64,000 bases of DNA from an uncultured Opitutaceae bacterium (GCA_937958045.1 CALFXL010000072.1:1-64000); one strand, 5' to 3'; shown: positions 1 through 10,325, counted from the first letter of the stretch. Numbers and translations: made by a program. The notes: generated from the sequence alone by a model not told the origin.

Positions 1-83
1 ACCCGCCCGAGGGTCAGGAGGAGGCGGTGACGCTCGTCCTCCAGCAGGCCGAAACCTTGGCCGACGAGTGGAGCAAAGATTGA
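1..83 (+). CDS. C-terminal end of a probable type I restriction endonuclease subunit R (partial)
   Basis: Only the last 26 codons of this gene lie in the window, ending at the TGA at 81-83. The visible tail contains a glutamine/leucine helix of the form VLQQAETLADEW. A motif like this (V-L-x-Q-A-E-x-L-A-x-x-W) is typical of the extreme C-terminus of HsdR-type restriction subunits, which is the basis of the call. No motor or nuclease motif can be checked because the rest lies to the left. The gene is convergent with ung. A different helical C-terminus cannot be excluded on so few residues. Confidence 0.4.
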   Translation, partial: PPEGQEEAVTLVLQQAETLADEWSKD

Positions 84-152
84 TCCACTCGAGTCGTTCA
101 CAATTCACATGGCCCTCCCCACCTACGAAAACCGCCCCAAGACGGGCTGCGT

Positions 153-854
153 TCATCCCAATGCCAACAACTCGTCGCGTGGTGAGAGCTGCCAGACGAT
201 CGGTTCACGGCCGGCGTCGGTGAGCTTGCGGTTTATTTCAGAGAAACAGCGGCAACCGAGGAAATGTCGCGCGGATAATGGCGATGGATGCGCGCATGCC
301 ACAATCGCGTGACGTTTTGTATCGATGCGCTCGGTTTTCTTCTGCGCGTGGCGTCCCCACAAAACGAATACAATGCGCTCCGGCCGCTCGTTGATCACGT
401 CGATCACGCGATCGGTGAAGTGCTCCCAACCGCGTTTTTGATGCGAGCCCGCCTCGCCTGCGCGCACGGTAAGCACGGTGTTGAGCATGAGCACGCCGCG
501 CTGAGCCCATTCTTCCAAGCAGCCGTGTCCGGGCGGTTCAAAACCGACGTCTGCCGCGAGCTCCTTAAAAATGTTTCGCAACGATCCCGGCAACGGACGC
601 ACATCAGGACGCACGGAGAAACAGAGCCCATGCGCGTGTCCAGGCGTTGGATACGGATCCTGGCCGAGCAGCACGACTTTCACCGCGTCGGGCGGTGTGA
701 GTTTCAGCGCCGCAAAAATATCTCCGCGCGCCGGCAACACGTGCGCACCGGCTTCTTTCTCCGCGCGGAGAAAATCGTCGAGCGCGCGGAAATACGGTTG
801 CTCACGCTCCTGGCCGAGCAAAGGCTGCCACGCTGCGGGGATCTCGGGAATCAT
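153..854 (-). CDS. ung: Uracil-DNA glycosylase, family 1
   Basis: This 233-residue protein removes uracil from DNA as the first step of base excision repair in the cytoplasm. The water-activating motif GQDPYP, followed by the GHAHGLCFSV uracil pocket, is near residue 70. The second family signature AHPSPLS, containing the catalytic His, is near residue 190. Length and motif spacing match family-1 enzymes of about 225-235 residues. I chose the ATG at 854 because the longer open frame to 974 has an unrelated, Arg-rich extension that runs into the parA start. The gene is divergent from parA, with about 90 bases between starts. Confidence 0.95.
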   Translation of the reverse strand: MIPEIPAAWQPLLGQEREQPYFRALDDFLRAEKEAGAHVLPARGDIFAALKLTPPDAVKVVLLGQDPYPTPGHAHGLCFSVRPDVRPLPGSLRNIFKELAADVGFEPPGHGCLEEWAQRGVLMLNTVLTVRAGEAGSHQKRGWEHFTDRVIDVINERPERIVFVLWGRHAQKKTERIDTKRHAIVACAHPSPLSARHFLGCRCFSEINRKLTDAGREPIVWQLSPRDELLALG

Positions 855-945
855 CCCGCGAAAATCGCGACTCCGCGCCGCCGTGCAACGCTTCCGTTTC
901 ACGCTCGACCCCGGCCGGTTGCTTGCGGTTAATCGCGCCTCTCCT

Positions 946-1728
<783 letters not shown>

Positions 1729-1793
1729 CGGCGTTTTTCTGCGCGACGTGCTTGCGCCGGAAGCCGCCCGTTTCTCAGTAACGCTCCGCACTC

Positions 1794-2606
1794 ATGCTGG
1801 CCACGTTGAACAAATACCGGCACGCGTTCCTGCTCGGGCTGCAGAGCAATCTCGTGTACCGCTGGAACTTCGTCATCCGCGCGACGTTTTCGCTCTTCCA
1901 CCTGCTCGTCGTTTTCATCCTCTGGGGCGCGGCGTTTCAGGGGAAAACGGAAATCGGCGGTTTCGATCTCGCGCAGACGATGACGTATTTCATCACGCTG
2001 CTCGTCCTTCAGTTTTTCATCAGCGCGTTCAACGAGGACTACCAGATCAGCGAGGAAATCCGCAACGGGCTCATCAATCAGTTCCTGCTCAAGCCGATCA
2101 ATTACTACCTATATCGCTTCAGCATCTTTCTCGCCGCGCGCATGGTGTCGGGCGGCCTCGCGTTACTGCCCGTGTTGATCGCCCTGCCGCTTCTCGGCGA
2201 TCTGCTGAGTTTCCCGGCGGAGACATGGCGGATTTTATACGCGATCCCCGCAGTGCTCATGTCGGCGATGATTCAATTCACCATCGCATACTGCTTCGGA
2301 CTGCTGGCGTTTTGGTTCCTCGAGATCCAGTCGTTCATCATCCTCTCGTTCGCGATCGAGACCTTGCTCGCCGGCCAGGTCTTCCCGCTCGATCTGCTGC
2401 CCAAGCGGCTCTTCGAGATCTCGCAGTACCTGCCCTACTATTACCAAATGTATTTCCCCGCCTCGATCATCACCGGGCGCGCCACGGATCAGGCGGAGAT
2501 CCTGCGCAACTTCGGCATTCAGGCGTTCTGGGTGCTCGCGCTGCTGCTCATCGCGCAAGCGCTCTGGCATCGCGGTCTGCGCCGCCACACCGCAGTCGGC
2601 GGCTGA
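1794..2606 (+). CDS. ABC-2 type transporter permease (DUF990-like), first of a pair
   Basis: This 270-residue polytopic membrane protein has about six hydrophobic segments. It carries the pattern of the ABC2_membrane_6 (DUF990) family, with a short cytosolic N-terminus, a segment around FNEDYQISEEIRNG and a later LPYYYQMYFP loop. Such proteins are the membrane halves of exporters that usually consist of an ATPase and two paralogous permeases. The next gene is the second permease, 22 bases downstream. The expected ATP-binding subunit is not present on either side; the gene upstream is parA. The substrate cannot be predicted. Confidence 0.8.
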   Translation: MLATLNKYRHAFLLGLQSNLVYRWNFVIRATFSLFHLLVVFILWGAAFQGKTEIGGFDLAQTMTYFITLLVLQFFISAFNEDYQISEEIRNGLINQFLLKPINYYLYRFSIFLAARMVSGGLALLPVLIALPLLGDLLSFPAETWRILYAIPAVLMSAMIQFTIAYCFGLLAFWFLEIQSFIILSFAIETLLAGQVFPLDLLPKRLFEISQYLPYYYQMYFPASIITGRATDQAEILRNFGIQAFWVLALLLIAQALWHRGLRRHTAVGG

Positions 2607-2628
2607 TCGCATCGCGCCCGTTATCACG

Positions 2629-3435
2629 ATGAAGTTGTTTCAATACCTGCGACTCTGGCTGGCCTGCGCGCGCTACTCGATCACGCGGACGATGATGTTT
2701 CGTTTCGATTTTCTGATGTGGTCGCTGGTCGAGTTGTTCTGGATGGGCGTCAACGTCGCGCTCGTTTCGGTCATCTACGAACACACCGACGAAATCGCCG
2801 GGTGGAACAAATACCAGATGCTGCTCCTGGTCGGCAGCTCGATGATCGTGCAGCGAATGCTCATGGGCTTCTTCTGGAGCAATCTCTACGAGCTCGGACG
2901 CAACATCCGCACGGGACACTTCGACTTCTTCCTCGCGCAGCCCGGCAACCTCATGTTCATGGCGTCGACGCGCAAATTGGAGCTCGAAGGCATCGTCAAT
3001 GTCTTCGCCGCCGCGGCCATCGTCGTCTATGCGGCGCGTCAACTTCAGCTCGATCCGAGCGTCGCGGATATCCTCGTCTATCTCCTGATGCTCGGCTGCG
3101 GCCTCGTGATTCACTACAGCGTCGTGATGATCTCGGTTTCGCTGACGTTCTGGATCGTGAAATCGGAAGGCATCGAAGGCAGCTACTTCACGCTGACGGA
3201 ATTTTCCCGTCTGCCGCGCGAGGCGTATCGCGGTATTTTTAAGGGCATCGCGAGCGTTGTATTCGTTTACGCACTACCGGTCGTGATCGTGAGCAACGTG
3301 CCCGCGCGCGCACTGCAACAGGGTCTGTATTGGCCGCACGCGCTCTGGCTCATCGGCGCCGCGCTTTTCTGGTTCACGCTTGCGACCATCGTGTTTAATC
3401 GCGGCCTGCGTCGCTACTCCAGCGCCAGTTCGTGA
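2629..3435 (+). CDS. ABC-2 type transporter permease (DUF990-like), second of a pair
   Basis: This 268-residue membrane protein has about six transmembrane segments and is distantly alike to the preceding gene: similar length, an N-terminal YSITRTMMFRFDFLMW segment, and a soluble loop with a YELGRNIRTGHFDFFLAQP stretch, where the neighbour has IRNGLINQFLLKP. The two are therefore likely to form a heterodimeric pore. The gene follows its partner by 22 bases on the same strand, consistent with an operon. The ABC ATPase that should power the pair is not seen in this window. Downstream, a lower-GC stretch of about 150 bases precedes rnc. Confidence 0.8.
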   Translation: MKLFQYLRLWLACARYSITRTMMFRFDFLMWSLVELFWMGVNVALVSVIYEHTDEIAGWNKYQMLLLVGSSMIVQRMLMGFFWSNLYELGRNIRTGHFDFFLAQPGNLMFMASTRKLELEGIVNVFAAAAIVVYAARQLQLDPSVADILVYLLMLGCGLVIHYSVVMISVSLTFWIVKSEGIEGSYFTLTEFSRLPREAYRGIFKGIASVVFVYALPVVIVSNVPARALQQGLYWPHALWLIGAALFWFTLATIVFNRGLRRYSSASS

Positions 3436-3587
3436 TCGCGCGATGCGCGGCAAAACCCCAAGGCACATTTCCACACGCCAAAGCAGAGAGCTCATCGTTT
3501 CGCTGTTCGCGCGATCACTGTTTGTCGTGCGATTTGGGGTTTGTAGTTTTTGCGGCGCTTTGGTTTTTTGCGTGTGATTTTTCCAAC

Positions 3588-4301
3588 GTGTCTGACTCCG
3601 AAAACTCCGCCCTCGAAGCTCTCCAGCGCCGGCTCGATTACACGTTTCGCAATGCCGAATTACTCGTGCGCGCCGTCACGCACCCTTCGTTTTTGCAGGA
3701 GCATCCTGACATCCCCGAGAGCAACCAGCGTCTGGAATTTCTCGGCGATGCCGTGCTGCAGCTCGTGCTGACGGAGGCGCTTTTTAACTTATTTCCCACC
3801 GACCGCGAAGGCGCGCTGAGTCAACGGCGTTCGGCGCTCTCCAAAGGGAAATTTCTCTCCACGCTCGCGGTCGAAATCGGTCTGCCGGTTTGCCTGCGCG
3901 TCGGCTCCAGCGAGGAGCAATCGGGCGGGCGCACGCGTCCTTCGGCGTTGGAAGACGCGATGGAGGCCGTCATCGGCGCGATTTATCTGGATAGCGATTT
4001 GCCGATCACCCGCCGGGTAATCCTCGGGTTGATCGGCTCGCTGCCGGAACGTCTCGCCGCGCTGCAACCGACCGAAAATCCCAAGGGCCGCTTGCAAGAA
4101 CTCATCCAAGCCGAGCACGGCAACCAAGCGCTCCGTTATCAGGTCACGCATGTTTCCGGCGAAGACCATGCGCGCGAGTACGAAGCGGTCGCCCTCTTCA
4201 ATGGACAAGTGATCGGCGTCGGTCGCGGCACGTCTAAAAAGAACGCCGAAGAAGCCGCCGCGCGCGCCGCGTTGGCAAATCAACAGGTGCTGCAAAAATA
4301 G
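3588..4301 (+). CDS. rnc: Ribonuclease III
   Basis: This 237-residue endoribonuclease cuts double-stranded RNA in rRNA and mRNA maturation. The N-terminal catalytic domain contains the family signature NQRLEFLGDAVL at about residues 45-56, with the acidic metal ligands, and a second acidic helix around EDAMEAVIGAIYLD. The C-terminal double-stranded RNA-binding domain begins at NPKGRLQELIQ and ends with the KKNAEEAAARAAL helix. I chose the GTG at 3588 because it gives the usual length. The in-frame ATG at 3432 would add about 50 residues of Cys-rich, unrelated sequence and overlap the permease stop codon. No clear Shine-Dalgarno sequence is visible. Confidence 0.95.
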   Translation: MSDSENSALEALQRRLDYTFRNAELLVRAVTHPSFLQEHPDIPESNQRLEFLGDAVLQLVLTEALFNLFPTDREGALSQRRSALSKGKFLSTLAVEIGLPVCLRVGSSEEQSGGRTRPSALEDAMEAVIGAIYLDSDLPITRRVILGLIGSLPERLAALQPTENPKGRLQELIQAEHGNQALRYQVTHVSGEDHAREYEAVALFNGQVIGVGRGTSKKNAEEAAARAALANQQVLQK

Positions 4302-4387
4302 TTCGCCAGGCTGGCGCTGGGTGGAAAATCGCGTTCTGATGATCCGCTTGTCGCGCGACAGGATTTCGTCGCGCTTCGTCTTGCCAC

Positions 4388-7300
4388 ATGTCCGCCACGT
4401 CTCCGCGTCATAAAATCACCGGTGTCTGTCCGCCCGCTCGCGGCGCTTGCCTGTACGATCTGACGCGCACCGATCCCTCGCCGGTGTGGCTCGTCATCAC
4501 GGAAGATCTGCGCGCGGCGGAACAACTCGCCGAAGATCTCTCGATCTTTCACGTCGCCGCCGGAGGAAAACCGCCGCTTGATGCGCTCGTTTTTCCCGAA
4601 TCGATGCCCGACACGCGCGACATGCGCGAAGCCTTCGCCGCGTCCGCGGATCGGCTCACGGTGCTTTCGCGACTTCGCGCGACGCGTCAGCTGAGCGGCG
4701 CGAACAACGCGCGCACCTTGGTGGTGATTTCCACGCCGGCCGCGATTTTGCAGCCAGTGCCTGCGCTCGAGAAATTCGCGGAGTCCGAGTTCGTGCTCAC
4801 CAAGGGGCAGCAGCAATCCTTCCAAGGTCTGCTCGAGAAACTTCGCGAACTCGACTACGACTCCGAAGCGGTCTGCGAAGCGCCCGGTCACTACGCGGTG
4901 CGCGGCGGCATCATCGATGTCTATCCTGTCACCGCGACACAGCCTTACCGCCTCGATTTTTTTGGCGATGAGTTGGAAGACATCCGCGCGTTCGACCCCG
5001 TCACTCAACGCTCCGGTGAGTCGGTCGATTCGCTGACGCTTTCGGCGACGCCACGCGTGCGGCTCGACACGTCGCGAACCGGACTCGCCGACTATCTTTC
5101 GCCGAAAACACATCTCGTCTTCGTGGAGCCCGCATCGCTCGACGAAGCCTTCAGTCTGCTCGCGCAAGAGGCGTCCGCATCGCCCGGCATTCCGCCGGTT
5201 CTGCCCGGCCTCTTGGCGCGCGCCGCGGCGGCATACGGACTCGGCGATCTCGACGAAGCCTCGGCGCTTTTCGAAACACCCGACACCGATCGCACCCTCG
5301 ACACGGAGAGCCTGATTCATCATCGCCGCTATCCCGACGACGCGCTCGTCGCCCAAGATCGACTCGTCGCCGAAGAAGAAGCACGAGGTCAGTTTATCGC
5401 ACTTCTGGCGAAGTGGAAGGCCGACGGATATTCGATCGAAGTCGTCGTTTCCAAAGAGGGCGAAGAGCAACGCGTCCGCGAGATTCTCGAAGAAAGCGGC
5501 TTGTTGAAAAAACTGCGTCCGCAATTTCTGCGCGGCACCATCAACGAAGGCTTTCGCATCACGTATCCAGAAAACCACGACAACGGACGCGGACGCGTCG
5601 TGGTCACGGAAACGGAGATTTTCGGTCGCCAGCGCGTGCGTCGTCCGCGGGGTGTGCAGCGCGCCGTTGCGCAACGCGCTCAGATCGACCAGCTGCTCGA
5701 CTTCTCCGAATTGGTCGAAGGCGATTTCGTCGTGCACCTGCAGCACGGCATCGCCGTCTATCGCGGCCTCACGAAGGTCGAGTTCGCGGGCGGGCAACGC
5801 GAAGTGATTTCGCTCGAGTTCGACGACCACGTGACGCTGCACGTGCCGTTGCAGGAATCGCATCTGATTTCGCGTTACGTGGGGCTTAGCAAAACGCGTC
5901 CGCAGCTCGGTCGCATAGGTTCCAATCGCTGGGAAAAAACGCGCAAAGCCGCCGAAGTCGCGACCATCGATCTCGCCGCCGAGTTGTTGCGCATCCAAGC
6001 CGCTCGCGAAGCGCAGCCCGGGCACGCGTTTCCGCCCGATAACAACTGGCAGAAGGAGTTTGAGAGTTCGTTTCCTTACACGGAGACGCGCGACCAACTG
6101 CGCGCCATCGAGGAAACCAAGGCCGATCTCGAACGCGCGCGTCCGATGGATCGCCTCATTTGCGGCGACGTCGGTTTCGGCAAAACCGAGGTCGCGATTC
6201 GCGCCGCGTTCAAGGTCGTGCAAGGCGGACGCCAGGTCGCCGTGCTGGTGCCGACGACCGTGCTCGCGCAACAGCATTTGAATACGTTTCGCGAGCGCAT
6301 GGCGGGTTATCCGATCGCGATCGAGATGGTGTCGCGTTTTCGCACGCGCGCCGAACAAGCCAAGATCCTCGCCGCCACCGCCGCGGGCCAGGTGGACATC
6401 CTGGTGGGCACGCATCGGATTTTTCAGTCCGACGTGAAGTTCAAAGACCTCGGTCTCGTCGTGATCGACGAAGAACAGCGCTTCGGCGTGAAGCATAAAG
6501 AGGCGTTTAAAAAGATGCGCGCGTCCGTCGACGTGTTGTCGATGAGCGCCACGCCGATTCCGCGCACGTTGTACATGGCGCTCACGGGCGCGCGCGACAT
6601 GAGCGTGATCGAAACGGCGCCGACGAACCGCCATCCGGTGCAGACCATCGTGAAAACGTACGACGAAAAAATCGTCGTCGATGCGATCCGCCACGAACGC
6701 CGTCGCGGAGGCCAGGTGTTTTATCTCCACAATCGCGTGCAAACGATCGAACTCGTCGCCGCGCGTCTGCGGGAGTTGCTGCCCGATCTTCGCATCGGCG
6801 TCGGTCACGGGCAGATGGAGGAAAAAGAACTCGAGCGCCACATGACGGATTTCGTCGCCGGCAATTACGATGTGCTCGTGTGCACGACGATCATCGAGAG
6901 CGGTCTCGATATTCCCAACTGCAACACGATCATCATCGAGGGCGCCGACCGTTTCGGTCTTTCGCAATTGTATCAGCTTCGCGGTCGCGTGGGCCGTTTC
7001 AAACATCAGGCGTACGCGTATCTCTTGCTTCATCGTCACACGCGTATGCTCGAGATCGCGCGTCAGCGCCTCAACGCGCTCCGCACGCACAACCAGCTCG
7101 GCGCCGGTTTTCGCATCGCGATGCGTGACCTCGAACTCCGCGGCGCCGGCAATCTCCTCGGCGCCGAGCAAAGCGGCCATATCGTCGGCGTCGGCTTTGA
7201 GCTTTATTGTCAGCTCCTGCGGCAGTCCGTCGCGCGTTTGAAGGGCGAAAAAACCGCCGCGGCGATCCGCGCCAACGTGAAGCTCGATTTCGTTTTTGTT

Positions 7301-7774
7301 GGCGAAGGCGGTGAGTCGGAAAGCGCGCGACGTCGCTACGAAGACAGCTACACCGCGATCAAAGACGCCGAAGACGACGCCAGCGGCATCGTGGAAATTC
7401 CCAAAATCCAGGCGCGCATCCCGACCGCGTACATTTCGGAAACACGCTTGCGCATCGATTTCTACCGCCGCCTCGCACTGACCGACACCGTGGCGAAACT
7501 GAAAGAGGTTGAATCCGACCTGCGCGATCGTTTCGGGAAATTCGGCGACGAAGTCCGCGCGCTCTTGCTGGTCACCGAGATCCGCATCCGCGCGGAACAA
7601 AAAAACATCCTCTCCGTCGAAACAGAATCCACCCGTCTGAAGTGCCTGCGAAACAGTGGACGCCGCGACGACTACATCATGATTGGCTCGCGGTTTCCAA
7701 GGTTGACCGCCCCCCGGCCCCTTCTACGGTTGCGCGAAATTATCAGCTTTTTAAACAACCAGCCCGCTCCATGA
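4388..7774 (+). CDS. mfd: Transcription-repair coupling factor Mfd
   Basis: This 1128-residue protein displaces RNA polymerase stalled at DNA lesions and recruits UvrA/B. In order it has UvrB-like N-terminal domains (residues 1-330), an RNA polymerase-interacting domain around 445-520 containing LQHGIAVYRG, the superfamily 2 motor with Walker A GDVGFGKTE near 595 and a DEEQ Walker B near 695, the motif V/VI region (TTIIESGLDIPN, QLRGRVGR) near 835-880, and a C-terminal TRCF domain. Length is close to the 1148 residues of the E. coli protein. Its TGA overlaps the ATG of the downstream parvulin by four bases (ATGA), suggesting translational coupling. Confidence 0.97.
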   Translation: MSATSPRHKITGVCPPARGACLYDLTRTDPSPVWLVITEDLRAAEQLAEDLSIFHVAAGGKPPLDALVFPESMPDTRDMREAFAASADRLTVLSRLRATRQLSGANNARTLVVISTPAAILQPVPALEKFAESEFVLTKGQQQSFQGLLEKLRELDYDSEAVCEAPGHYAVRGGIIDVYPVTATQPYRLDFFGDELEDIRAFDPVTQRSGESVDSLTLSATPRVRLDTSRTGLADYLSPKTHLVFVEPASLDEAFSLLAQEASASPGIPPVLPGLLARAAAAYGLGDLDEASALFETPDTDRTLDTESLIHHRRYPDDALVAQDRLVAEEEARGQFIALLAKWKADGYSIEVVVSKEGEEQRVREILEESGLLKKLRPQFLRGTINEGFRITYPENHDNGRGRVVVTETEIFGRQRVRRPRGVQRAVAQRAQIDQLLDFSELVEGDFVVHLQHGIAVYRGLTKVEFAGGQREVISLEFDDHVTLHVPLQESHLISRYVGLSKTRPQLGRIGSNRWEKTRKAAEVATIDLAAELLRIQAAREAQPGHAFPPDNNWQKEFESSFPYTETRDQLRAIEETKADLERARPMDRLICGDVGFGKTEVAIRAAFKVVQGGRQVAVLVPTTVLAQQHLNTFRERMAGYPIAIEMVSRFRTRAEQAKILAATAAGQVDILVGTHRIFQSDVKFKDLGLVVIDEEQRFGVKHKEAFKKMRASVDVLSMSATPIPRTLYMALTGARDMSVIETAPTNRHPVQTIVKTYDEKIVVDAIRHERRRGGQVFYLHNRVQTIELVAARLRELLPDLRIGVGHGQMEEKELERHMTDFVAGNYDVLVCTTIIESGLDIPNCNTIIIEGADRFGLSQLYQLRGRVGRFKHQAYAYLLLHRHTRMLEIARQRLNALRTHNQLGAGFRIAMRDLELRGAGNLLGAEQSGHIVGVGFELYCQLLRQSVARLKGEKTAAAIRANVKLDFVFVGEGGESESARRRYEDSYTAIKDAEDDASGIVEIPKIQARIPTAYISETRLRIDFYRRLALTDTVAKLKEVESDLRDRFGKFGDEVRALLLVTEIRIRAEQKNILSVETESTRLKCLRNSGRRDDYIMIGSRFPRLTAPRPLLRLREIISFLNNQPAP

Positions 7775-8787
7775 CGTTTGTCCGCCGTTTCTCGCCCCGC
7801 GTTCTCCTTCCCCTAACGCTGGCGTTTAGCCCTGTCCTCGCCCACGCCCAGTCGACCGAGCAGGACGATTCCAACCTGCGCTACGCCAACGGCATCATCG
7901 CGATCGTCGAGGATCGCGCGATCACGGTCGACGAAGTGCGCCGCAAGATCCAGCCGCACATCCCCACGCTCCAACGCGAAGCGCGTAACGAAAAGGATTT
8001 TAACGACCGCCTCGAAGCGCTTCAGGACGCCATCATCCAAGACGAAATCGACCGCGTGCTGATGGTGAAGGAGTTTTACCGCGAAAAAGATGGCGAGCCC
8101 AAGAAGTCCATTCCCGCCAGCTACATCGACAACCAGCTCGCGGAAATCCTGATCAACGAATTCGACAACGACCGCTCCAAGTTCCTCGCGCACCTGCGTC
8201 GTCAGGGGAAGACCATCCGCGAATTCCGCCGCGATCTGGAAGAAGAGATGGTCGAGGGCTACATGCGCCAGCAACAACGCAAGAGCCAGAGCGTGATCAG
8301 CCCGGTCAGGGTGGAAACCTACTACAACGAGCACAAAGACAAGTTTCACCAGGAAGACAGCGCGCACCTGCGCCTCATCCAACTCAACCGCGCGCCCGGC
8401 GCCACGGATGACGAACTCCGCGCCAAGGCCGAAGCGATCATCGCTCGCGTGAAAGCCGGCGAAAAATTCGAAGATGTCGCCAAGGAAGTCAGTCAGGACG
8501 CCCGCCGCTCTCGCGGTGGCGATTGGGGCTGGCTGAAACGCTCCGACCTCAAGCCCGAGCTCAGCGAGCCCGCCTTCAAGTTGGAGAAAGGCGAAGTCAC
8601 CGAACCCATCCTCATGGCCGAAGGCGCTTTCATTCTCTACATTGAGGATCGCAAATACGCCGGCATCCAGCCGCTCGACGAAGTCCGCGATCAAATTGAA
8701 CGCACTCTCGTCGCCCAGATGGCACGCAGCAGCGAAGAACGCTGGCTCGAGCGCCTCCGCCGCAACGGCTACGTGAAACACTACTGA
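7771..8787 (+). CDS. Secreted parvulin-type peptidyl-prolyl isomerase (SurA/PrsA-like)
   Basis: This 338-residue periplasmic foldase candidate has an N-terminal signal peptide ending at AHAQ near residue 27. A SurA_N-like helical chaperone region follows at about 35-185, then a single parvulin domain at about 190-290 with the typical SQDARRSRGGDWGW turn and a GEVTEP strand. Family members assist folding of outer-membrane proteins. The start is the ATG that overlaps the mfd stop, which places the signal peptide exactly at the N-terminus. SurA of E. coli has two parvulin domains; this has one, so a PpiC/PrsA-like role is also possible. A strong terminator follows 27 bases downstream. Confidence 0.88.
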   Translation: MTFVRRFSPRVLLPLTLAFSPVLAHAQSTEQDDSNLRYANGIIAIVEDRAITVDEVRRKIQPHIPTLQREARNEKDFNDRLEALQDAIIQDEIDRVLMVKEFYREKDGEPKKSIPASYIDNQLAEILINEFDNDRSKFLAHLRRQGKTIREFRRDLEEEMVEGYMRQQQRKSQSVISPVRVETYYNEHKDKFHQEDSAHLRLIQLNRAPGATDDELRAKAEAIIARVKAGEKFEDVAKEVSQDARRSRGGDWGWLKRSDLKPELSEPAFKLEKGEVTEPILMAEGAFILYIEDRKYAGIQPLDEVRDQIERTLVAQMARSSEERWLERLRRNGYVKHY

Positions 8788-8813
8788 ACCATTCCGGCTT
8801 CTCCCCCTCTCGA

Positions 8814-8839
8814 ACGCGGTCTTCGGACCGCGTTTTTTT
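8814..8839 (+). terminator. Rho-independent terminator after the parvulin gene
   Basis: A perfect 8-base stem (ACGCGGTC pairing with GACCGCGT) closes a TTCG tetraloop and is followed by seven T residues. It lies 27 bases after the parvulin stop on the plus strand and should end the mfd-parvulin transcript. Confidence 0.9.
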
Positions 8840-8970
8840 GTGCGCTTTCACCGGCATATTTGCGGACTTTCCATCCGGCGATGGATGCGTTTTGTGAGCC
8901 AGTATTCCTTGGCGGGAATGCGACGACGCGAACTCCTGCGATCGATCGCGCCTGGCTTACCCCACCCCTC

Positions 8971-9690
8971 ATGCACAATTCGACACCTTCCACCCTGCGC
9001 TTGCGCGACATGGCCGTCGCCGAACGTCCGCAAGAACGCCTCATCCGTCACGGTCCGTCTGCGCTGAGCGACACCGAATTGCTCGCCATGCTCCTGCGCA
9101 GCGGCACCCGCGGTCACGATGTTCTCAGCGTCGCCTCGCGCCTGCTCGCGGAGGCCGGTTCGCTCGCCCAACTTATCACGTGGCGCGAAGCGGACTTTTC
9201 CCGCATCAAAGGTATCGGGCGCGTGAAAGCGCTGCAATTGATGACCGTCACCGAAATCGCCCGCCGCATCCTCAAACAACAAGGCGGCGAAGCGCCCGTG
9301 CTCGATCGCCCTGAATTAATCTTCCGCCACTTTCAGCCGATCACCGCAGGCCTTGAGGTCGAAAAATTCTGGGTGCTTTGTCTCAACCGGAAAAACCGCC
9401 TCATCAAACGCGTGGAGATCACTTCGGGCATCGCCACCGCCAGCCTCGCTCATCCACGCGAAGTTTTTCGCGAAGCGATCCGTGAAGGCGCCGTCGCCAT
9501 CGTGTGCGCGCACAATCATCCCAGCGGCGATCCGCAACCCAGCGCCCAGGACATGCAGATGACACGACAACTTCGCGAAGCCGCCAAAACCGTCGCGATC
9601 GATCTGCTCGATCACATCATCATCGGACGTCCTTCCGCCGATCCACGCGGTCTTGGTTATTACAGTTTCCGCGCGGCTGGCTTTCTCTAA
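8971..9690 (+). CDS. radC: RadC-family JAB1/MPN domain protein
   Basis: This 239-residue protein belongs to the RadC family. It has an N-terminal helix-hairpin-helix-like region (residues 15-95, with the IKGIGRVKALQL turn) and a C-terminal JAMM metalloprotease-like domain. The metal-binding motif HNHPSGDPQPS is near residue 178, with the upstream Glu in the EITSG region. Despite the name, a role in recombinational repair is not established for the family. I start at the ATG at 8971, which gives the normal length; the longer frame upstream overlaps the promoter region after the terminator. Downstream lies the IS110 remnant. Confidence 0.93.
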   Translation: MHNSTPSTLRLRDMAVAERPQERLIRHGPSALSDTELLAMLLRSGTRGHDVLSVASRLLAEAGSLAQLITWREADFSRIKGIGRVKALQLMTVTEIARRILKQQGGEAPVLDRPELIFRHFQPITAGLEVEKFWVLCLNRKNRLIKRVEITSGIATASLAHPREVFREAIREGAVAIVCAHNHPSGDPQPSAQDMQMTRQLREAAKTVAIDLLDHIIIGRPSADPRGLGYYSFRAAGFL

Positions 9691-9721
9691 GACTCTGCGC
9701 GCCGCTCAACGCTCGGGGCGA

Positions 9722-9913
9722 TCATCCGTTTCCGTCGTCGAAGTGTGGCGCTGGATAACGTTGGGGAGTCGATCGAGAGAAGCGCGTATTGGGCGACGTC
9801 CCTTCAGCGATTATATTCCCGCGAGTATTTAATACACAAACCGCGTGCCGGCGGTCGCCTAAATCCAAACCGATCGTCAGTCCTGTCGTGGGTATTTTAT
9901 TGTTCGAGGTCAT
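9722..9913 (-). pseudogene. Truncated N-terminus of an IS110-family transposase
   Basis: This 63-codon frame begins with a stretch around LTIGLDLGDRRHAVCVLN and NIIAEGTSP that matches the N-terminal RuvC-like (DEDD) catalytic domain of IS110-family transposases, including the first acidic residue in the GLDLGD strand. The weaker match goes on to a QRYPAP segment and stops about where the second acidic residue (ETG) should be, with a degenerate tail and a TGA. The remaining roughly 250 residues and the Tnp_20 domain are absent, so it cannot encode an active enzyme. It abuts the radC stop within about 30 bases. Confidence 0.7.
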
Positions 9914-10039
9914 GAGGCGTCTTCCGACCGGCTCCGCTCACGAGCGTTGCCCGGCCTTTCGATGCCTTCTCATCCTCACTGTTCAGGCGATACGGTTTCA
10001 GCTTTGCGACCCACATCTCAAATCTGAAACCATGCCTTA

Positions 10040-10303
10040 CTATCGGGGGCAAATTTGAATCAATGCGATGCCGCATTGAGCGAGCGTGAGAAACGCTGCG
10101 GTGGCAGCGACGGCTAGCGTGATGCGTGCAATACAATCCATACGCCGACTGCTCCGGTCGGTTTGTTCTGCGAGCTTGGAAAGCAGAAATGCAAACCGAT
10201 GTACCATTTCATTCGAGGCGGTCGCGTTCGGATTTGCCGCGGCCAGCTGCTTGATGCTCTCGAGCGTGTAATGGATATGATGCTCGGGGGTTTGATTATC
10301 CAT
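10040..10303 (-). CDS. Small hypothetical protein with a C-terminal membrane segment
   Basis: I do not recognise this 87-residue protein. It has a hydrophilic, probably helical N-terminal half (residues 1-52, rich in Gln, Asn and Ala, with an ETDRSS-like polar turn) and one hydrophobic segment at about 58-82 (ITLAVAATAAFLTLAQCGIAL) ending in a short basic tail. That architecture suits a single-pass membrane protein with its N-terminus in the cytoplasm. It starts at an ATG preceded by a weak GGCGG about 13 bases upstream. The surrounding DNA has less G/C bias at third positions than neighbouring core genes, which suggests recent acquisition or an orphan gene. Confidence 0.45.
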   Translation of the reverse strand: MDNQTPEHHIHYTLESIKQLAAANPNATASNEMVHRFAFLLSKLAEQTDRSSRRMDCIARITLAVAATAAFLTLAQCGIALIQICPR

Positions 10304-10325
10304 GTGAGTCTTTTTCCGCCTAACG

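Noticed and set aside
4280..7600. Very long minus-strand open frame antisense to mfd
   Set aside because: It is a shadow of the GC-rich third positions of mfd: its product is rich in Arg, His and Ala, with no domain. mfd is clearly the coding strand.
9690..9913. Complete insertion sequence beside radC
   Set aside because: Only the transposase N-terminus is present; I see no inverted repeats, target duplication or C-terminal domain.
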